A stretch of DNA of 39,068 nucleotides from the IMG/VR virus record IMGVR_UViG_3300020165_000051, positions 1 to 39,068 of that record; one strand, written 5' to 3'. The DNA comes from a virus. Made by a program: the position numbers and the translations under genes. Below are positions 7,417-14,565 of this stretch, in pieces (position 1 is the stretch's first letter; the number at the start of each line of letters is the position of its first letter). The notes under the pieces are model-generated. The model had not been told where the DNA came from. It did not search any database and saw nothing but the letters and a program-made list of their open reading frames with translations.

Positions 7417-7625
7417 GCTTTTTTGTATTTTTTAATTACATTAAGTCGTTTTTTATTAACATTGTTTACATAACGACCTAAAGATATTAAATCCTTTGTA
7501 TTTTCATTTGGCTCTGCATTTTTACGAGATAATCTTTTTAATTCTATGCACATCTCTTCTAGTAATTTGCAAACTTGTGTCATTGTTTTTGATTGCATTA
7601 TTGTGTCATCAAGATTTACTTTCAT
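7413..7625 (-). CDS. Hypothetical small helical protein
   Basis: The 70-residue product is predicted all-helical and basic at the C-terminus (KKRLNVIKKYKKA). Its stop overlaps the next start by four bases (ATGA-type), indicating translational coupling. No recognised family. Confidence 0.55.
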   Translation of the reverse strand: MKVNLDDTIMQSKTMTQVCKLLEEMCIELKRLSRKNAEPNENTKDLISLGRYVNNVNKKRLNVIKKYKKA

Positions 7626-7800
7626 TTTCTTTCTCCTTTTTAATGAATACTTTACTTATTGTTGTTATGGCTCTTAAATTGCCAATTTTTTTATTCTGCC
7701 AAGCTTTAACTATACTTACTATGTACATTAAAGCTTCGTTCATTTGAATGTTTGAACTTGTTTGTTCTTCTAGTTTTTCCTCTAATTGTTTTTTAGTCAT
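7609..7800 (-). CDS. Hypothetical small helical protein
   Basis: The 63-residue product has an N-terminal charged helix (KKQLEEKLEEQ) and a helical core around MYIVSIVKAWQNKKIG. It overlaps the upstream nuclease gene by 4 bases and the downstream gene by 17. Function unknown. Confidence 0.55.
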   Translation of the reverse strand: MTKKQLEEKLEEQTSSNIQMNEALMYIVSIVKAWQNKKIGNLRAITTISKVFIKKEKENESKS

Positions 7801-8132
7801 GCGTTTTTTAATTTAATGTATTCTACATAATCTTCAAAGTTAATAACAACCAAAGGTTGCTCTCTATCTTGAACAAGTACTTGAGCTTGTATAACGTTTT
7901 CTTTAGGCTTAATATAGTTTGCTAGTTTTCTTCTTCCTTTTACCTGCAAATATATATCGTTATCTAGCTTAACTTCGTTTATTTTTGATATAACAATATC
8001 TACTTCGTCATCTAATCCCATGCTAGCACCAGAAGAACCCCAGGTTCTTTTTGATTCTACGCTGCGCTCTGCTAGCATACCTACAATCTTGCGTTCAATT
8101 CTATTGCCTTTTTGCTTTTGTTGTCTTCCCAT
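7797..8132 (-). CDS. Hjc/Mrr-like PD-(D/E)xK nuclease, putative Holliday junction resolvase
   Basis: The 111-residue product has the resolvase order KGNRIERKIV (Glu13), a W-G-S-S-G-A-S loop, D-E-V-D-I-V-I (Asp45) and Y-L-Q-V-K-G-R (Gln63, Lys65). This is the size and motif spacing of archaeal Hjc-like resolvases. The usual E-x-K is Q-x-K here, as in the Mrr branch of the fold. In the cell it would cut branched DNA during recombination or before packaging. The annealing-like protein encoded nearby supports that role. Confidence 0.7.
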   Translation of the reverse strand: MGRQQKQKGNRIERKIVGMLAERSVESKRTWGSSGASMGLDDEVDIVISKINEVKLDNDIYLQVKGRRKLANYIKPKENVIQAQVLVQDREQPLVVINFEDYVEYIKLKNA

Positions 8133-8256
8133 TATCTGTTACTCCTTCCATAAGTTTTTTTAGTTTTTGCTTCATATCATTTATAAACATCTCTTTTTGT
8201 GAAAGTGCATTGTGACTTGTAAACTTTCTGTTTCTCATGTACGTTTTTCTTTTCAT
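8101..8256 (-). CDS. Short basic protein overlapping the nuclease start
   Basis: The 51-residue frame from ATG 8256 begins MKRKTYMRNRKFTSHNALSQ and is helical and basic. An AGGAGA site precedes the start. It overlaps the first 32 bases of the nuclease gene in another frame, so it fills what would otherwise be a 126-base gap. No family recognised. Confidence 0.55.
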   Translation of the reverse strand: MKRKTYMRNRKFTSHNALSQKEMFINDMKQKLKKLMEGVTDNGKTTKAKRQ

Positions 8257-8258
8257 TA

Positions 8259-8468
8259 TTAACTCTCCTTTTTTAATTTGTCATGCAATCTTTGCAAATA
8301 AACACACAAATCCATTGCTTCTTCTAAAGCTTCTTCTACCCATTTAATATTGGGTTTTTTTACTTGGTCTATTGTATTTCCATGTTTTTTACTAGAAGTA
8401 ATACTACGAACTATAAATTTCTTTACAAGTTCTTTTACTGTTTTATCTTTAAAATTAATATCTGCCAT
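8259..8468 (-). CDS. Small all-alpha protein, possibly MazG-like
   Basis: The 69-residue product contains W-V-E-E-A-L-E-E-A-M-D-L-C-V-Y-L-Q-R-L. This E-E-x-x-E-E-x-x-D-x-x-x-Y pattern resembles the metal-binding helix of all-alpha NTP pyrophosphatases (MazG/dUTPase type). It is shorter than typical members, and only one such helix is clear. If the resemblance holds it would act on nucleotides; otherwise the function is unknown. Confidence 0.6.
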   Translation of the reverse strand: MADINFKDKTVKELVKKFIVRSITSSKKHGNTIDQVKKPNIKWVEEALEEAMDLCVYLQRLHDKLKKES

Positions 8469-8487
8469 TGTTATTCCTTTTTAAATT

Positions 8488-8598
8488 ATTAGGGGTGAGT
8501 GCGCCAACACTTTTCACTTTTTAAATTACCAACCAATTATAGCCTCGACTCCTCAAACACTCTAACCAATTAGTTAATTAAAAGCAATCACCCCTAAT
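8488..8598. other. Large stem-loop between leftward genes
   Basis: Perfect 11-base arms (ATTAGGGGTGA at 8488-8498; TCACCCCTAAT at 8588-8598) close a loop of about 89 bases that fills most of the gap between two leftward genes. An AT-rich inner helix is possible (CTTTTTAAATTA against TAATTAAAAG). It could be a structured 5' leader or processing element of the downstream mRNA, or a protein-binding site. Confidence 0.5.
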
Positions 8599-8602
8599 TG
8601 TT

Positions 8603-8956
8603 TTACGATTTAAACATTGTCATTTGTTTTGGGTCAAGCACTCGCCAATAAGCAATAGCTAGAGCCTCTTGCTTTCCAAAACCTCTATCAACTTTAAATG
8701 CATTAGATTTAAACTCTTTGTAACTAGCCATGTATCTACGCTTTGTATCTTTGTCGTGTACCATTAGCTTGCTAGCTCCAAGTTTTTCAGCATCTAAAAT
8801 ACTCCTTTCATCAAATGCAATCGCAGGTGGTTTTCTTAAGAAATGCTTACTTGAGTTTACTCTCTTGTGAAATGTATCATCAATAACAACACCAATAACA
8901 TTTCCTGTTGTAGAGTAAACAGCATGTTGAACAATCTCTTTGCTTTTTTTATTCAT
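8603..8956 (-). CDS. Hypothetical protein
   Basis: The 117-residue product has beta-rich N-terminal sequence (AVYSTTGNVIGVVIDDTFHK), then K-P-P-A-I-A-F-D-E-R, a K-D-T-K-R-R-Y segment and a C-terminal F-G-K-Q-E-A-L-A-I-A-Y-W-R-V. No family recognised. It overlaps the end of the annealing-like gene by 8 bases, so the two are probably translationally coupled. This suggests a role in recombination or replication. Confidence 0.6.
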   Translation of the reverse strand: MNKKSKEIVQHAVYSTTGNVIGVVIDDTFHKRVNSSKHFLRKPPAIAFDERSILDAEKLGASKLMVHDKDTKRRYMASYKEFKSNAFKVDRGFGKQEALAIAYWRVLDPKQMTMFKS

Positions 8957-9644
8957 CGAATAAATCCTGAATATGCTCTTCTAAAACATTTTCTATCTTT
9001 TTTGGTTCAGGGTTTTTATTTTCTTGCTTGCTTGAAGGTTCTATTACAATCCTGTAATTTTGCTCTAAGTCAGCAAAGTGTGCGTTCTTACCATCTTGTT
9101 TGCTAGCTAACCAAGCTAAGTAACCATCAGCAATATCTTTCCATGCTGTACCTTTGTGCTTGCCGAAAGTAATCTCATTCTCCCTTTCAACACTCCAATC
9201 AATATTATCGTATTGAGAAGCATCAAATGGTGGCTTGTCGCTTACTTGACTAACGTTGTCATTTTGTTTTGTGGAAGGGGTACTGTTTTGATTTATTATA
9301 GCGTTAGCAACTTCATCTGCCGAAGCTATGCTAGCATCTGTTGAGAAACCTGCAAATGCAAGCGCTCTACCAACTGCACTCGTTTCTGCGTTTTCAAGTG
9401 CGCTAGTTTTGTTTATTAAACTAGAACCGATAATCTCTTCAGCATGTCCTGTGTAGGTATTGCTGTGACTAACCAATCCTTCGCTCATTTCAACAAGCGT
9501 TAACGTTGCTTTTACTCTTACTGTTCCACTATCTGATTCTGCAATTTCTGTTATAATAGAACAACTTCCCTTGTAATCATTGTGAAGTTCTGTTATTCTT
9601 TCGTTAACAGTTGCATATTGTTTTCCATGTATATCTACAGGCAT
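8949..9644 (-). CDS. Single-strand-annealing/ssDNA-binding-like protein with DUF3820-like tail
   Basis: The protein has 231 residues. Residues 1-118 include K-T-S-A-L-E-N-A-E-T-S-A-V-G-R-A-L-A-F-A-G (79-99) and A-S-A-D-E-V-A-N-A. I recognise this pattern from phage proteins annotated as ssDNA annealing or binding proteins of ERF/Rad52-like type. After a polar linker, residues about 157-182 (ITFGKHKGTAWKDI then YLAWLASK) match the DUF3820-type module. The C-terminus is acidic (LEEHIQDLFDE), like partner-binding tips of ssDNA-binding proteins. With the Hjc-like nuclease it could form a recombination module. The biochemical role is inference. Confidence 0.65.
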   Translation of the reverse strand: MPVDIHGKQYATVNERITELHNDYKGSCSIITEIAESDSGTVRVKATLTLVEMSEGLVSHSNTYTGHAEEIIGSSLINKTSALENAETSAVGRALAFAGFSTDASIASADEVANAIINQNSTPSTKQNDNVSQVSDKPPFDASQYDNIDWSVERENEITFGKHKGTAWKDIADGYLAWLASKQDGKNAHFADLEQNYRIVIEPSSKQENKNPEPKKIENVLEEHIQDLFDE

Positions 9645-9670
9645 AACAACTCCTTTCTCTTTTTATCTGT

Positions 9671-9889
9671 TTAATCTAAAGTAATATTACCATTATTAAT
9701 AGTAAGACTTCCTTTGGAACTCCATTCTGTTTCATTTTCAAAATAATAAAGCATCATGTGTTTTACTTGCGAACTTAATGACCTCGATTCTTTTCTTGCT
9801 AACATATCTAAACGATAATGCATACTTTCATTTATATATACAGCAACTAATTTATTATTCTTCGCCCATTTATCTTCTTTTTTACTCAT
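9671..9889 (-). CDS. Ribbon-helix-helix DNA-binding protein
   Basis: The 72-residue product has a ribbon (KLVAVYINESMHYRL), a helix (DMLARKESRSL) and a second helix (SSQVKHMMLYYFE), the layout of Arc/MetJ-type repressors, which bind as dimers to short palindromes. The C-terminus is polar and probably flexible. Palindromic operator-like sites exist in this window (12418-12462, 14577-14600, 16139-16180), but no site can be assigned to it from sequence. Confidence 0.65.
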   Translation of the reverse strand: MSKKEDKWAKNNKLVAVYINESMHYRLDMLARKESRSLSSQVKHMMLYYFENETEWSSKGSLTINNGNITLD

Positions 9890-9920
9890 CTTTTCTCCTT
9901 TTTTTACTGTTTAAAAATAA

Positions 9921-9998
9921 AGGCGCAAGGAGAGACAACAAGGAAACAATAAAAACCTTGCGATTTTAGTAACCAATAAACTAAAATAACTTGCGCCT
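9921..9998. other. Compact three-way-junction element in intergenic gap
   Basis: The outer stem is AGGCGCAAG 9921-9929 with CTTGCGCCT 9990-9998 (9 bp). Inside it are hairpin A, CAAGG 9939-9943 with CCTTG 9956-9960, and hairpin B, ATTTTAGT 9963-9970 with ACTAAAAT 9980-9987 (8 bp, 9-base loop). Helices are joined by 2-base linkers on two sides. It lies between two leftward genes and would be transcribed as mRNA leader or spacer. It may be a riboregulator, RNase site or small RNA. Confidence 0.6.
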
Positions 9999-10006
9999 AA
10001 TGTTAA

Positions 10007-10234
10007 TTATTCTCCGTAATAAACTTCCCCTACAACATTGCGAATACATTCATCACAATCAGGGTTTTCGTAAAGCAAACTGCCACATTTATCACATATT
10101 TTTTTTGGAATAGGTTTTTCTTTTTCAGTTTTAAACTTAAAAGGAATTCCTTTTCTTTCAAGATATGATATTATTTTTATTTTATTAATTTTTCCGACTG
10201 AATCTTTTTTGAAGTTTACTGTTAATGTTTCCAT
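10007..10234 (-). CDS. Zinc-ribbon protein
   Basis: The 75-residue product has C-D-K-C-G-S-L-L-Y followed by C-D-E-C, a four-cysteine knuckle pair typical of zinc ribbons, after a basic N-terminal half. Such proteins bind nucleic acid or protein partners. Its start overlaps the previous gene by 50 bases. No specific family recognised. Confidence 0.6.
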   Translation of the reverse strand: METLTVNFKKDSVGKINKIKIISYLERKGIPFKFKTEKEKPIPKKICDKCGSLLYENPDCDECIRNVVGEVYYGE

Positions 10235-10442
10235 TTGTTATTACCTCAGTTTCAGGTGATATGTGTTGAGTTACATCTCTAACAGATGTACGTTCGCCCA
10301 TTTTATCTGTGAGCTGTACATTTTTATAAATAACTTTAGAACTGCCAAGTCCGTTAGAAATAAGAATTCCTTTTGTGTTTATGCTTGGAATAAAAAACTC
10401 TTGAAAGTTTTTTAGTTCACATAGTTTAGTATTGCGTTTCAT
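10185..10442 (-). CDS. Hypothetical protein
   Basis: The 85-residue product has a beta-rich N-terminal part (FFIPSINTKGILISNGLG) and a basic end (KLQKRFSRKN). It is the first gene after a 194-base non-coding gap containing promoter-like sequence, so it probably begins a transcription unit. Function unknown. Confidence 0.5.
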   Translation of the reverse strand: MKRNTKLCELKNFQEFFIPSINTKGILISNGLGSSKVIYKNVQLTDKMGERTSVRDVTQHISPETEVITNGNINSKLQKRFSRKN

Positions 10443-10593
10443 AACGTATTACCTTTTAATTTATTAAAGTATTGTATTATATGCAAGAAATATTTGTTTT
10501 TTTGTAATTAATACTTTGCATACTTGTTAATTATGGATATAAATTCTAATATCTGTCAAAGTTCACATCCTCTCCTTTCTCAATGTCGAACTA
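10443..10593 (-). promoter_or_regulatory. Leader/promoter region for the 10442-leftward genes
   Basis: Read leftward, a perfect -10 hexamer TATAAT lies at 10481-10476, about 35 bases before the ATG, but its -35 is poor. Further upstream is a perfect TTGACA (10559-10554) whose best -10 (ATAATT) is at a non-ideal 19-base spacing. A strong AAGGAGAGG sits just before an ATG that is followed at once by TGA. These signals mark the gap as regulatory; the exact promoter is unresolved. Confidence 0.4.
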
Positions 10594-10622
10594 GAGGGTG
10601 TTAGTTTTTTGCTAGCACCCTC
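10594..10622. terminator. GC-containing hairpin with GCTAGC in one arm
   Basis: GAGGGTGTTAG (10594-10604) pairs with CTAGCACCCTC (10612-10622), 11 bp including one G-T, around a T6G loop. It follows the stop of the leftward gene at 10637. No T-run follows on the minus strand, so it may act in RNA stability rather than as a terminator. Confidence 0.5.
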
Positions 10623-10636
10623 ATCCTCTTTAAATA

Positions 10637-11203
10637 CTAAGCTACCATTTCGCTTGCTTTAGACATTGTAACTTCGTCTTTTTTATCCCAAGTATCAACG
10701 TGTTTCCATTCTCGAACATACTGCACAACAGCTGTATTGCACTCTATTCTCAAGAAGTCTACTTGCTTGGATATGTCTGTTCCTTCTAAAATAGCTTTAT
10801 CTGTTAAGGTTTCTGCTTTTAAACGATATTGATTCATTAGTTCATGTTTTGCTTTTTCTTGCGCTTTTCCTATGTCTTTTCTTTTTTTAACAAAGTCATC
10901 TACACCTACAATCAAGTCTATCAACTGTAGCTCTAAAGTACCTACTCCATTAGAGTAGTATGTGCTAAAATCTCCTTGATTGACCTTTGTTTTTACCATG
11001 CTAGCAATATTTGTATCATGCATCCAATCAAGGTCGCCTGCTGTTAAAGCTTTAAAAAGCGTTTTATTACCCTCTATGTCAGTCGGTGTTATATCTCTAC
11101 ATGCTCTTTCCATCTGCCTGTTAAAAGAATTAACTATATCATCAACACGTTCTTTAAGATACTTTTTTTGTATTTGTGTAAGGGGTTTTATTGTATTAGT
11201 CAT
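10637..11203 (-). CDS. Hypothetical helical protein
   Basis: The 188-residue product is predicted mostly alpha-helical, with many charged residues and segments such as KYLKERVDDIVNSFNRQMER and GKAQEKAKHELMNQYRLKAE. No family recognised. A hairpin follows it at 10594, so it may end a transcription unit. Its start overlaps the upstream stop by one base, so it is read with the genes before it. Confidence 0.6.
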   Translation of the reverse strand: MTNTIKPLTQIQKKYLKERVDDIVNSFNRQMERACRDITPTDIEGNKTLFKALTAGDLDWMHDTNIASMVKTKVNQGDFSTYYSNGVGTLELQLIDLIVGVDDFVKKRKDIGKAQEKAKHELMNQYRLKAETLTDKAILEGTDISKQVDFLRIECNTAVVQYVREWKHVDTWDKKDEVTMSKASEMVA

Positions 11204-11427
11204 TAGATTTCTCCTTTTTCTTCTAATATTACTTCATTTATAATATCATGCATTTGTTCGTAAGCGTAGTCTAATTTGCTATTCATTTCAATGGATGTAA
11301 CAACTTTATTCCATAAATTTTCGTCTGTTTCTTCATCGTACATTTCATGCCCAATCCAATCTATAATAATATTATCATCCAATTCATAATTATCAGTTAA
11401 AATTCTTATAACCTGTGATACTTTCAT
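11203..11427 (-). CDS. Hypothetical acidic protein
   Basis: The 74-residue product is rich in Asp and Glu (Y-D-E-E-T-D-E-N-L and N-Y-E-L-D-D-N-I-I-I-D) and helical. It overlaps the downstream start by one base (TAATG). Its strong negative charge would suit a DNA mimic or protein-binding inhibitor, but there is no direct evidence. Confidence 0.55.
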   Translation of the reverse strand: MKVSQVIRILTDNYELDDNIIIDWIGHEMYDEETDENLWNKVVTSIEMNSKLDYAYEQMHDIINEVILEEKGEI

Positions 11428-11444
11428 TGTTTTTTTCCTTTAGT

Positions 11445-11834
11445 TTAATACTCGTTTGGTAAAAAGATATGTACAGCATCTCCACTTGTATAATCTTTTG
11501 CTATCCATATCTTATGTTCGTGAAATTTAAGCGTAATCATATCCCCACATGATTCAAAGTATTTAAGTTTGTTATCACTTAACTCGATTACTTTTTCTCT
11601 AAATAGAGATATTAGTGAATCTAGCGCATCATGATAACTATCCCAATAATTATGGTCATCGCTAATTTTTGCTAGCAAACTATCAACTCCTTGGGTTATT
11701 CTTACTATTGGTTGAATACCAAATTGCTTCGCATAATTTGTTACATTTATAAAATAACCTTCATTTTCCATTTCTTGCGCCGTTACTCCTTTTATAATAA
11801 AAGGTTCATTTTCTTTTGTTGCTGTCAAGTTCAT
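11445..11834 (-). CDS. Hypothetical protein
   Basis: The 129-residue product has alternating strand and helix segments, for example I-V-R-I-T-Q-G-V-D-S-L-L-A-K-I and M-I-T-L-K-F-H-E-H-K-I-W. No family recognised. It overlaps the short coiled-coil gene upstream by 29 bases, as is common in this block. Confidence 0.55.
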   Translation of the reverse strand: MNLTATKENEPFIIKGVTAQEMENEGYFINVTNYAKQFGIQPIVRITQGVDSLLAKISDDHNYWDSYHDALDSLISLFREKVIELSDNKLKYFESCGDMITLKFHEHKIWIAKDYTSGDAVHIFLPNEY

Positions 11835-11958
11835 TTAGTCTCTCCTTTATTTTTTTAATATCTTTAGTATTAGTAACAGCTTGCTCTGTTAGTTGTTTTA
11901 ATAATTTTGATTGTGAATCAAATATTTCAGTAATTTTATTAATTACATTTTCAGTCAT
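11806..11958 (-). CDS. Short coiled-coil protein
   Basis: The 50-residue frame from ATG 11958 begins MTENVINKITEIFDSQSKLL and continues as one charged helix with heptad-like spacing. Its start overlaps the upstream stop (TAATG) and its end overlaps the downstream start in another frame. Coupled position and even codon use support a real gene. Function unknown. Confidence 0.55.
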   Translation of the reverse strand: MTENVINKITEIFDSQSKLLKQLTEQAVTNTKDIKKIKERLNELDSNKRK

Positions 11959-12383
11959 TACGCTTCTGCTCCTTTATTTTTATGTGTTTTCATCATCATT
12001 TCAATCTCGTTTTTTGTAGGAATGTTTGAATCATCATCAAATTTAGGAATTATTTGAGCTGAAGTAGTTATCGCATTACCTTTTTCTTTTACTATTTTAA
12101 AAATAATGCTTTCAGATTCGTCAATAATACCTATCTGCCTAGCCATGTTATCTGTAAGTTTCTGAAAACCTATTTGTGCTTGTATTTCTCCTTCTTTTGC
12201 TCTTTTTCCCATTGTAGCATTATCTGAAAATATATGCCAAAATATCGACAACAATTTAATTTTATGCTTTTTTTCTTCAGTTGATGTTTCAATTATTGCA
12301 CCTACTATATTACTAAAACAAGTCATATCATTTGCATAATCATAAGCCATTTCTAGCATCGTTTCTCTTTTTTTATCTGTCAT
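11958..12383 (-). CDS. Hypothetical helical protein, first gene of a promoter-led unit
   Basis: The 141-residue product is mainly helical. It has a motif A-K-E-G-E-I-Q-A-Q-I-G-F-Q-K-L in the middle and a Lys-rich end. No family recognised. A good promoter candidate lies 36-64 bases upstream, so transcription of the 12383-10637 genes may begin here. Confidence 0.6.
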   Translation of the reverse strand: MTDKKRETMLEMAYDYANDMTCFSNIVGAIIETSTEEKKHKIKLLSIFWHIFSDNATMGKRAKEGEIQAQIGFQKLTDNMARQIGIIDESESIIFKIVKEKGNAITTSAQIIPKFDDDSNIPTKNEIEMMMKTHKNKGAEA

Positions 12384-12417
12384 GGTAGCTCCTAATCTAC
12401 TTTTGGGTATTGTGTTT

Positions 12418-12462
12418 TAATATAATTCATTTTTCATTTCATATCAAAATGTAATTATATTA
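12418..12462 (-). promoter_or_regulatory. Sigma-70-type promoter with overlapping inverted repeat
   Basis: Leftward -35 TTGATA (12447-12442), a 17-base spacer and -10 TATATT (12424-12419). A perfect 10-base inverted repeat, TAATATAATT (12418-12427) and AATTATATTA (12453-12462), flanks and covers the -10, as an operator would. The right arm includes the stop codon of the upstream gene. Confidence 0.55.
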
Positions 12463-13314
12463 TAACCAATCCCATGTTTTACCATCCCTTTTCTCTACTA
12501 GGTCTGATATTGCTTTTTCGAAGTAATCTAAAGTTTTCTTTTCATCGGTTACAATTTCTTGTTCTATAACATAGTTAAAACCAAGCTCTTTCCGTATTTC
12601 ATTACACATCTGTACTTGCGTTCCAAGCGAAGAATCTGATTTCCATCTTTTTTCAAGAATTCCAAATACTAAATTTCTAAATAATCCTGTCAATCCTATG
12701 CTAAGTACACGCTGTATATCTAATTTCTGCCCACTATCTTTTATTTTTATCGCTGTACATACTTCATCTAAGTCCAAGCTTCCTCTGTAACCACTTGCAT
12801 CGACTCCCCATACCTCTACAGAGTAACCCATTTTAGTAAGCAAATCACTTAAGAACGCTCCTGCACTTACAATCTTAGCAAAGCTCTGCTCATTATTGCC
12901 ACAAGATAATCCAAAATTAATTGCTATTTTTATGTTTCTCGACTTGCTTTTACGCTTAGTTACTACCCAAGGTGTGTCAGAATTTGCTAGAAATCTGTCA
13001 ATATCTATTTCATCCCCATCATCTGTATATCTACGTTTACGTTTACATGACAAGCCTTTACCTGCATATTTTGATACTTTTAATTTACGTTCTAGCATAT
13101 TTCTAATTTTCTTATAGTGTCGTATAAGACTTGGTGAAGTACGCCCTTGGTTAAGTGCTAGCATGTGAGTATCATAATTATCGAAATGACTTCCGTATGT
13201 CCATTCATGATTGAATCTTTGCTCAGTTTTGCTATGCTCCCATCCATTACGCTTTATTTCAGCTTGCATGTGTTTGAGTGATTCAAATTGTAATGTTTCG
13301 TATTTTCTGTCCAT
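12460..13314 (-). CDS. vWA-like partner of the AAA+ ATPase (CobT-like), degenerate MIDAS
   Basis: I start at ATG 13314 (284 residues), which has AGAGG upstream and lies one base after the ATPase stop. The longer frame from 13353 overlaps the ATPase. The central part resembles a von Willebrand A fold: I-K-I-A-I-N-F-G-L-S-C-G, a helix F-A-K-I-V-S-A-G-A-F-L-S-D-L-L, then Y-S-V-E-V-W-G-V-D. The usual D-x-S-x-S metal site reads N-x-G-x-S. An upstream basic segment is present. MoxR/CobS-type ATPases work with vWA proteins on target complexes, and the gene order fits this. The target is unknown. Confidence 0.6.
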   Translation of the reverse strand: MDRKYETLQFESLKHMQAEIKRNGWEHSKTEQRFNHEWTYGSHFDNYDTHMLALNQGRTSPSLIRHYKKIRNMLERKLKVSKYAGKGLSCKRKRRYTDDGDEIDIDRFLANSDTPWVVTKRKSKSRNIKIAINFGLSCGNNEQSFAKIVSAGAFLSDLLTKMGYSVEVWGVDASGYRGSLDLDEVCTAIKIKDSGQKLDIQRVLSIGLTGLFRNLVFGILEKRWKSDSSLGTQVQMCNEIRKELGFNYVIEQEIVTDEKKTLDYFEKAISDLVEKRDGKTWDWL

Positions 13315-13315
13315 A

Positions 13316-14530
13316 TTAACCTCTATATACTTGTTTAAGTGAATTAAGAGCAACTTTGTCTTTTTCTTCTTCAGTCCAAGCGACTGTTATCCTGTCTAAG
13401 TACCATTTTCTTGACTTGCCTGCCTTTGCCCATATTTGAGCATCTGCAAACCTTCTTGTGCTTATAATACGTTCATGAAGATGTTCTTTTTGTGCATTTT
13501 CTCTAAGCTCCCATAACATATCTGCCCACTTTTTATCCTCTTCACCGATAAGCGCTAACTCTAATCCTTTATCATAATCAACGAATATGGTAGTGTCTCC
13601 TAGTCTGTCTAAAGTAGCTGAATCCTGTTGTCCTCTGCCACTATATGTAAAGTCTTGTCCGTCACCAAAGGTATTCATACAGCTAGCATCATAATATTTA
13701 TCATGTTTCCAAGCTATTGGATTTTCTGTTCTATTCGGTACAGCTATATATCCTTGTCCATCTAACATAGCATTTCTAATTAGTCCTGCATTACCATCCA
13801 TAGCGTCTGCTTCATCCCATAAATTTAGTCCACCATTTTCAAACTTATCCACAACAAGTCCTGTATGATATTTACCATGCGCATCCATCTTACCGAGTAA
13901 TTGTGCCTCACTTAACCCTGCTGAACATCCAATATACTGGAAAGTTGTGCTAGCTTGTAAGTCTTCTGTATTAGCAAGAACATCCCAGACCTGTTTTACA
14001 AGTGTGCTTTTACCTGTTCCTGCATGACCGACCAAGCATACATTCTTTTTATAGAATAACGCTTCGAACACATCCTCAAACGCAGGGTGTCTTATTTTAT
14101 CGTCTTCCAAATGAATTGTTGGCTTGCCCTTGATTTCTATGCTCTGAGGTCGCAAGCTATCTTGTGCCTGTTCAAGTTCAGTCGCTACTTGGTCTTGCAT
14201 AATTTTCATGCTAGTCTGCACTTTGCTTTCTAACTTGTTTTCAAGATGCTTTACAATCATATCTTCGATACTACCATTTTGAATAGCACTTGGTGTCTTG
14301 TTCGGGCTTGTGCTAGCAGGGTGCGCAGCAGGAGGATTTTCAGGAGGTGTTGTTTTCGATTCATCAGGGGTTACACCACTAATTAAATAGTCCATTCTCT
14401 GCCCATTGGAACAACTTTGTACCCATGAGGATTTAATACCTTTGGCTTTACATTTCTCAATACACTTGAGCTTTAGCTCTCTAGTCGTAAAATCGTATAC
14501 TTCATCTTGTGTATAAGTATGGGGATTCAT
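13316..14530 (-). CDS. CobS/MoxR-type AAA+ ATPase
   Basis: The protein has 404 residues. Residues about 10-55 are a small Cys/Lys-rich helical domain. A Pro-rich linker (60-80) and a coiled coil (88-130) follow. The AAA+ core has Walker A GHAGTGKST (168-176) and Walker B L-N-L-W-D-E-A-D (235-242). Arg-rich sensor segments (IISTRRFADAQIWAKAG) lie near the end. The family remodels protein complexes with a vWA partner, which is encoded just downstream. CobS-like genes in other phages have been read as metabolic; nothing here ties it to cobalamin. The promoter upstream (14566-14595) suggests it starts a unit. Confidence 0.75.
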   Translation of the reverse strand: MNPHTYTQDEVYDFTTRELKLKCIEKCKAKGIKSSWVQSCSNGQRMDYLISGVTPDESKTTPPENPPAAHPASTSPNKTPSAIQNGSIEDMIVKHLENKLESKVQTSMKIMQDQVATELEQAQDSLRPQSIEIKGKPTIHLEDDKIRHPAFEDVFEALFYKKNVCLVGHAGTGKSTLVKQVWDVLANTEDLQASTTFQYIGCSAGLSEAQLLGKMDAHGKYHTGLVVDKFENGGLNLWDEADAMDGNAGLIRNAMLDGQGYIAVPNRTENPIAWKHDKYYDASCMNTFGDGQDFTYSGRGQQDSATLDRLGDTTIFVDYDKGLELALIGEEDKKWADMLWELRENAQKEHLHERIISTRRFADAQIWAKAGKSRKWYLDRITVAWTEEEKDKVALNSLKQVYRG

Positions 14531-14565
14531 ATAATTTCTCCTTGGTTATTGGTTTTTGAATTGTG

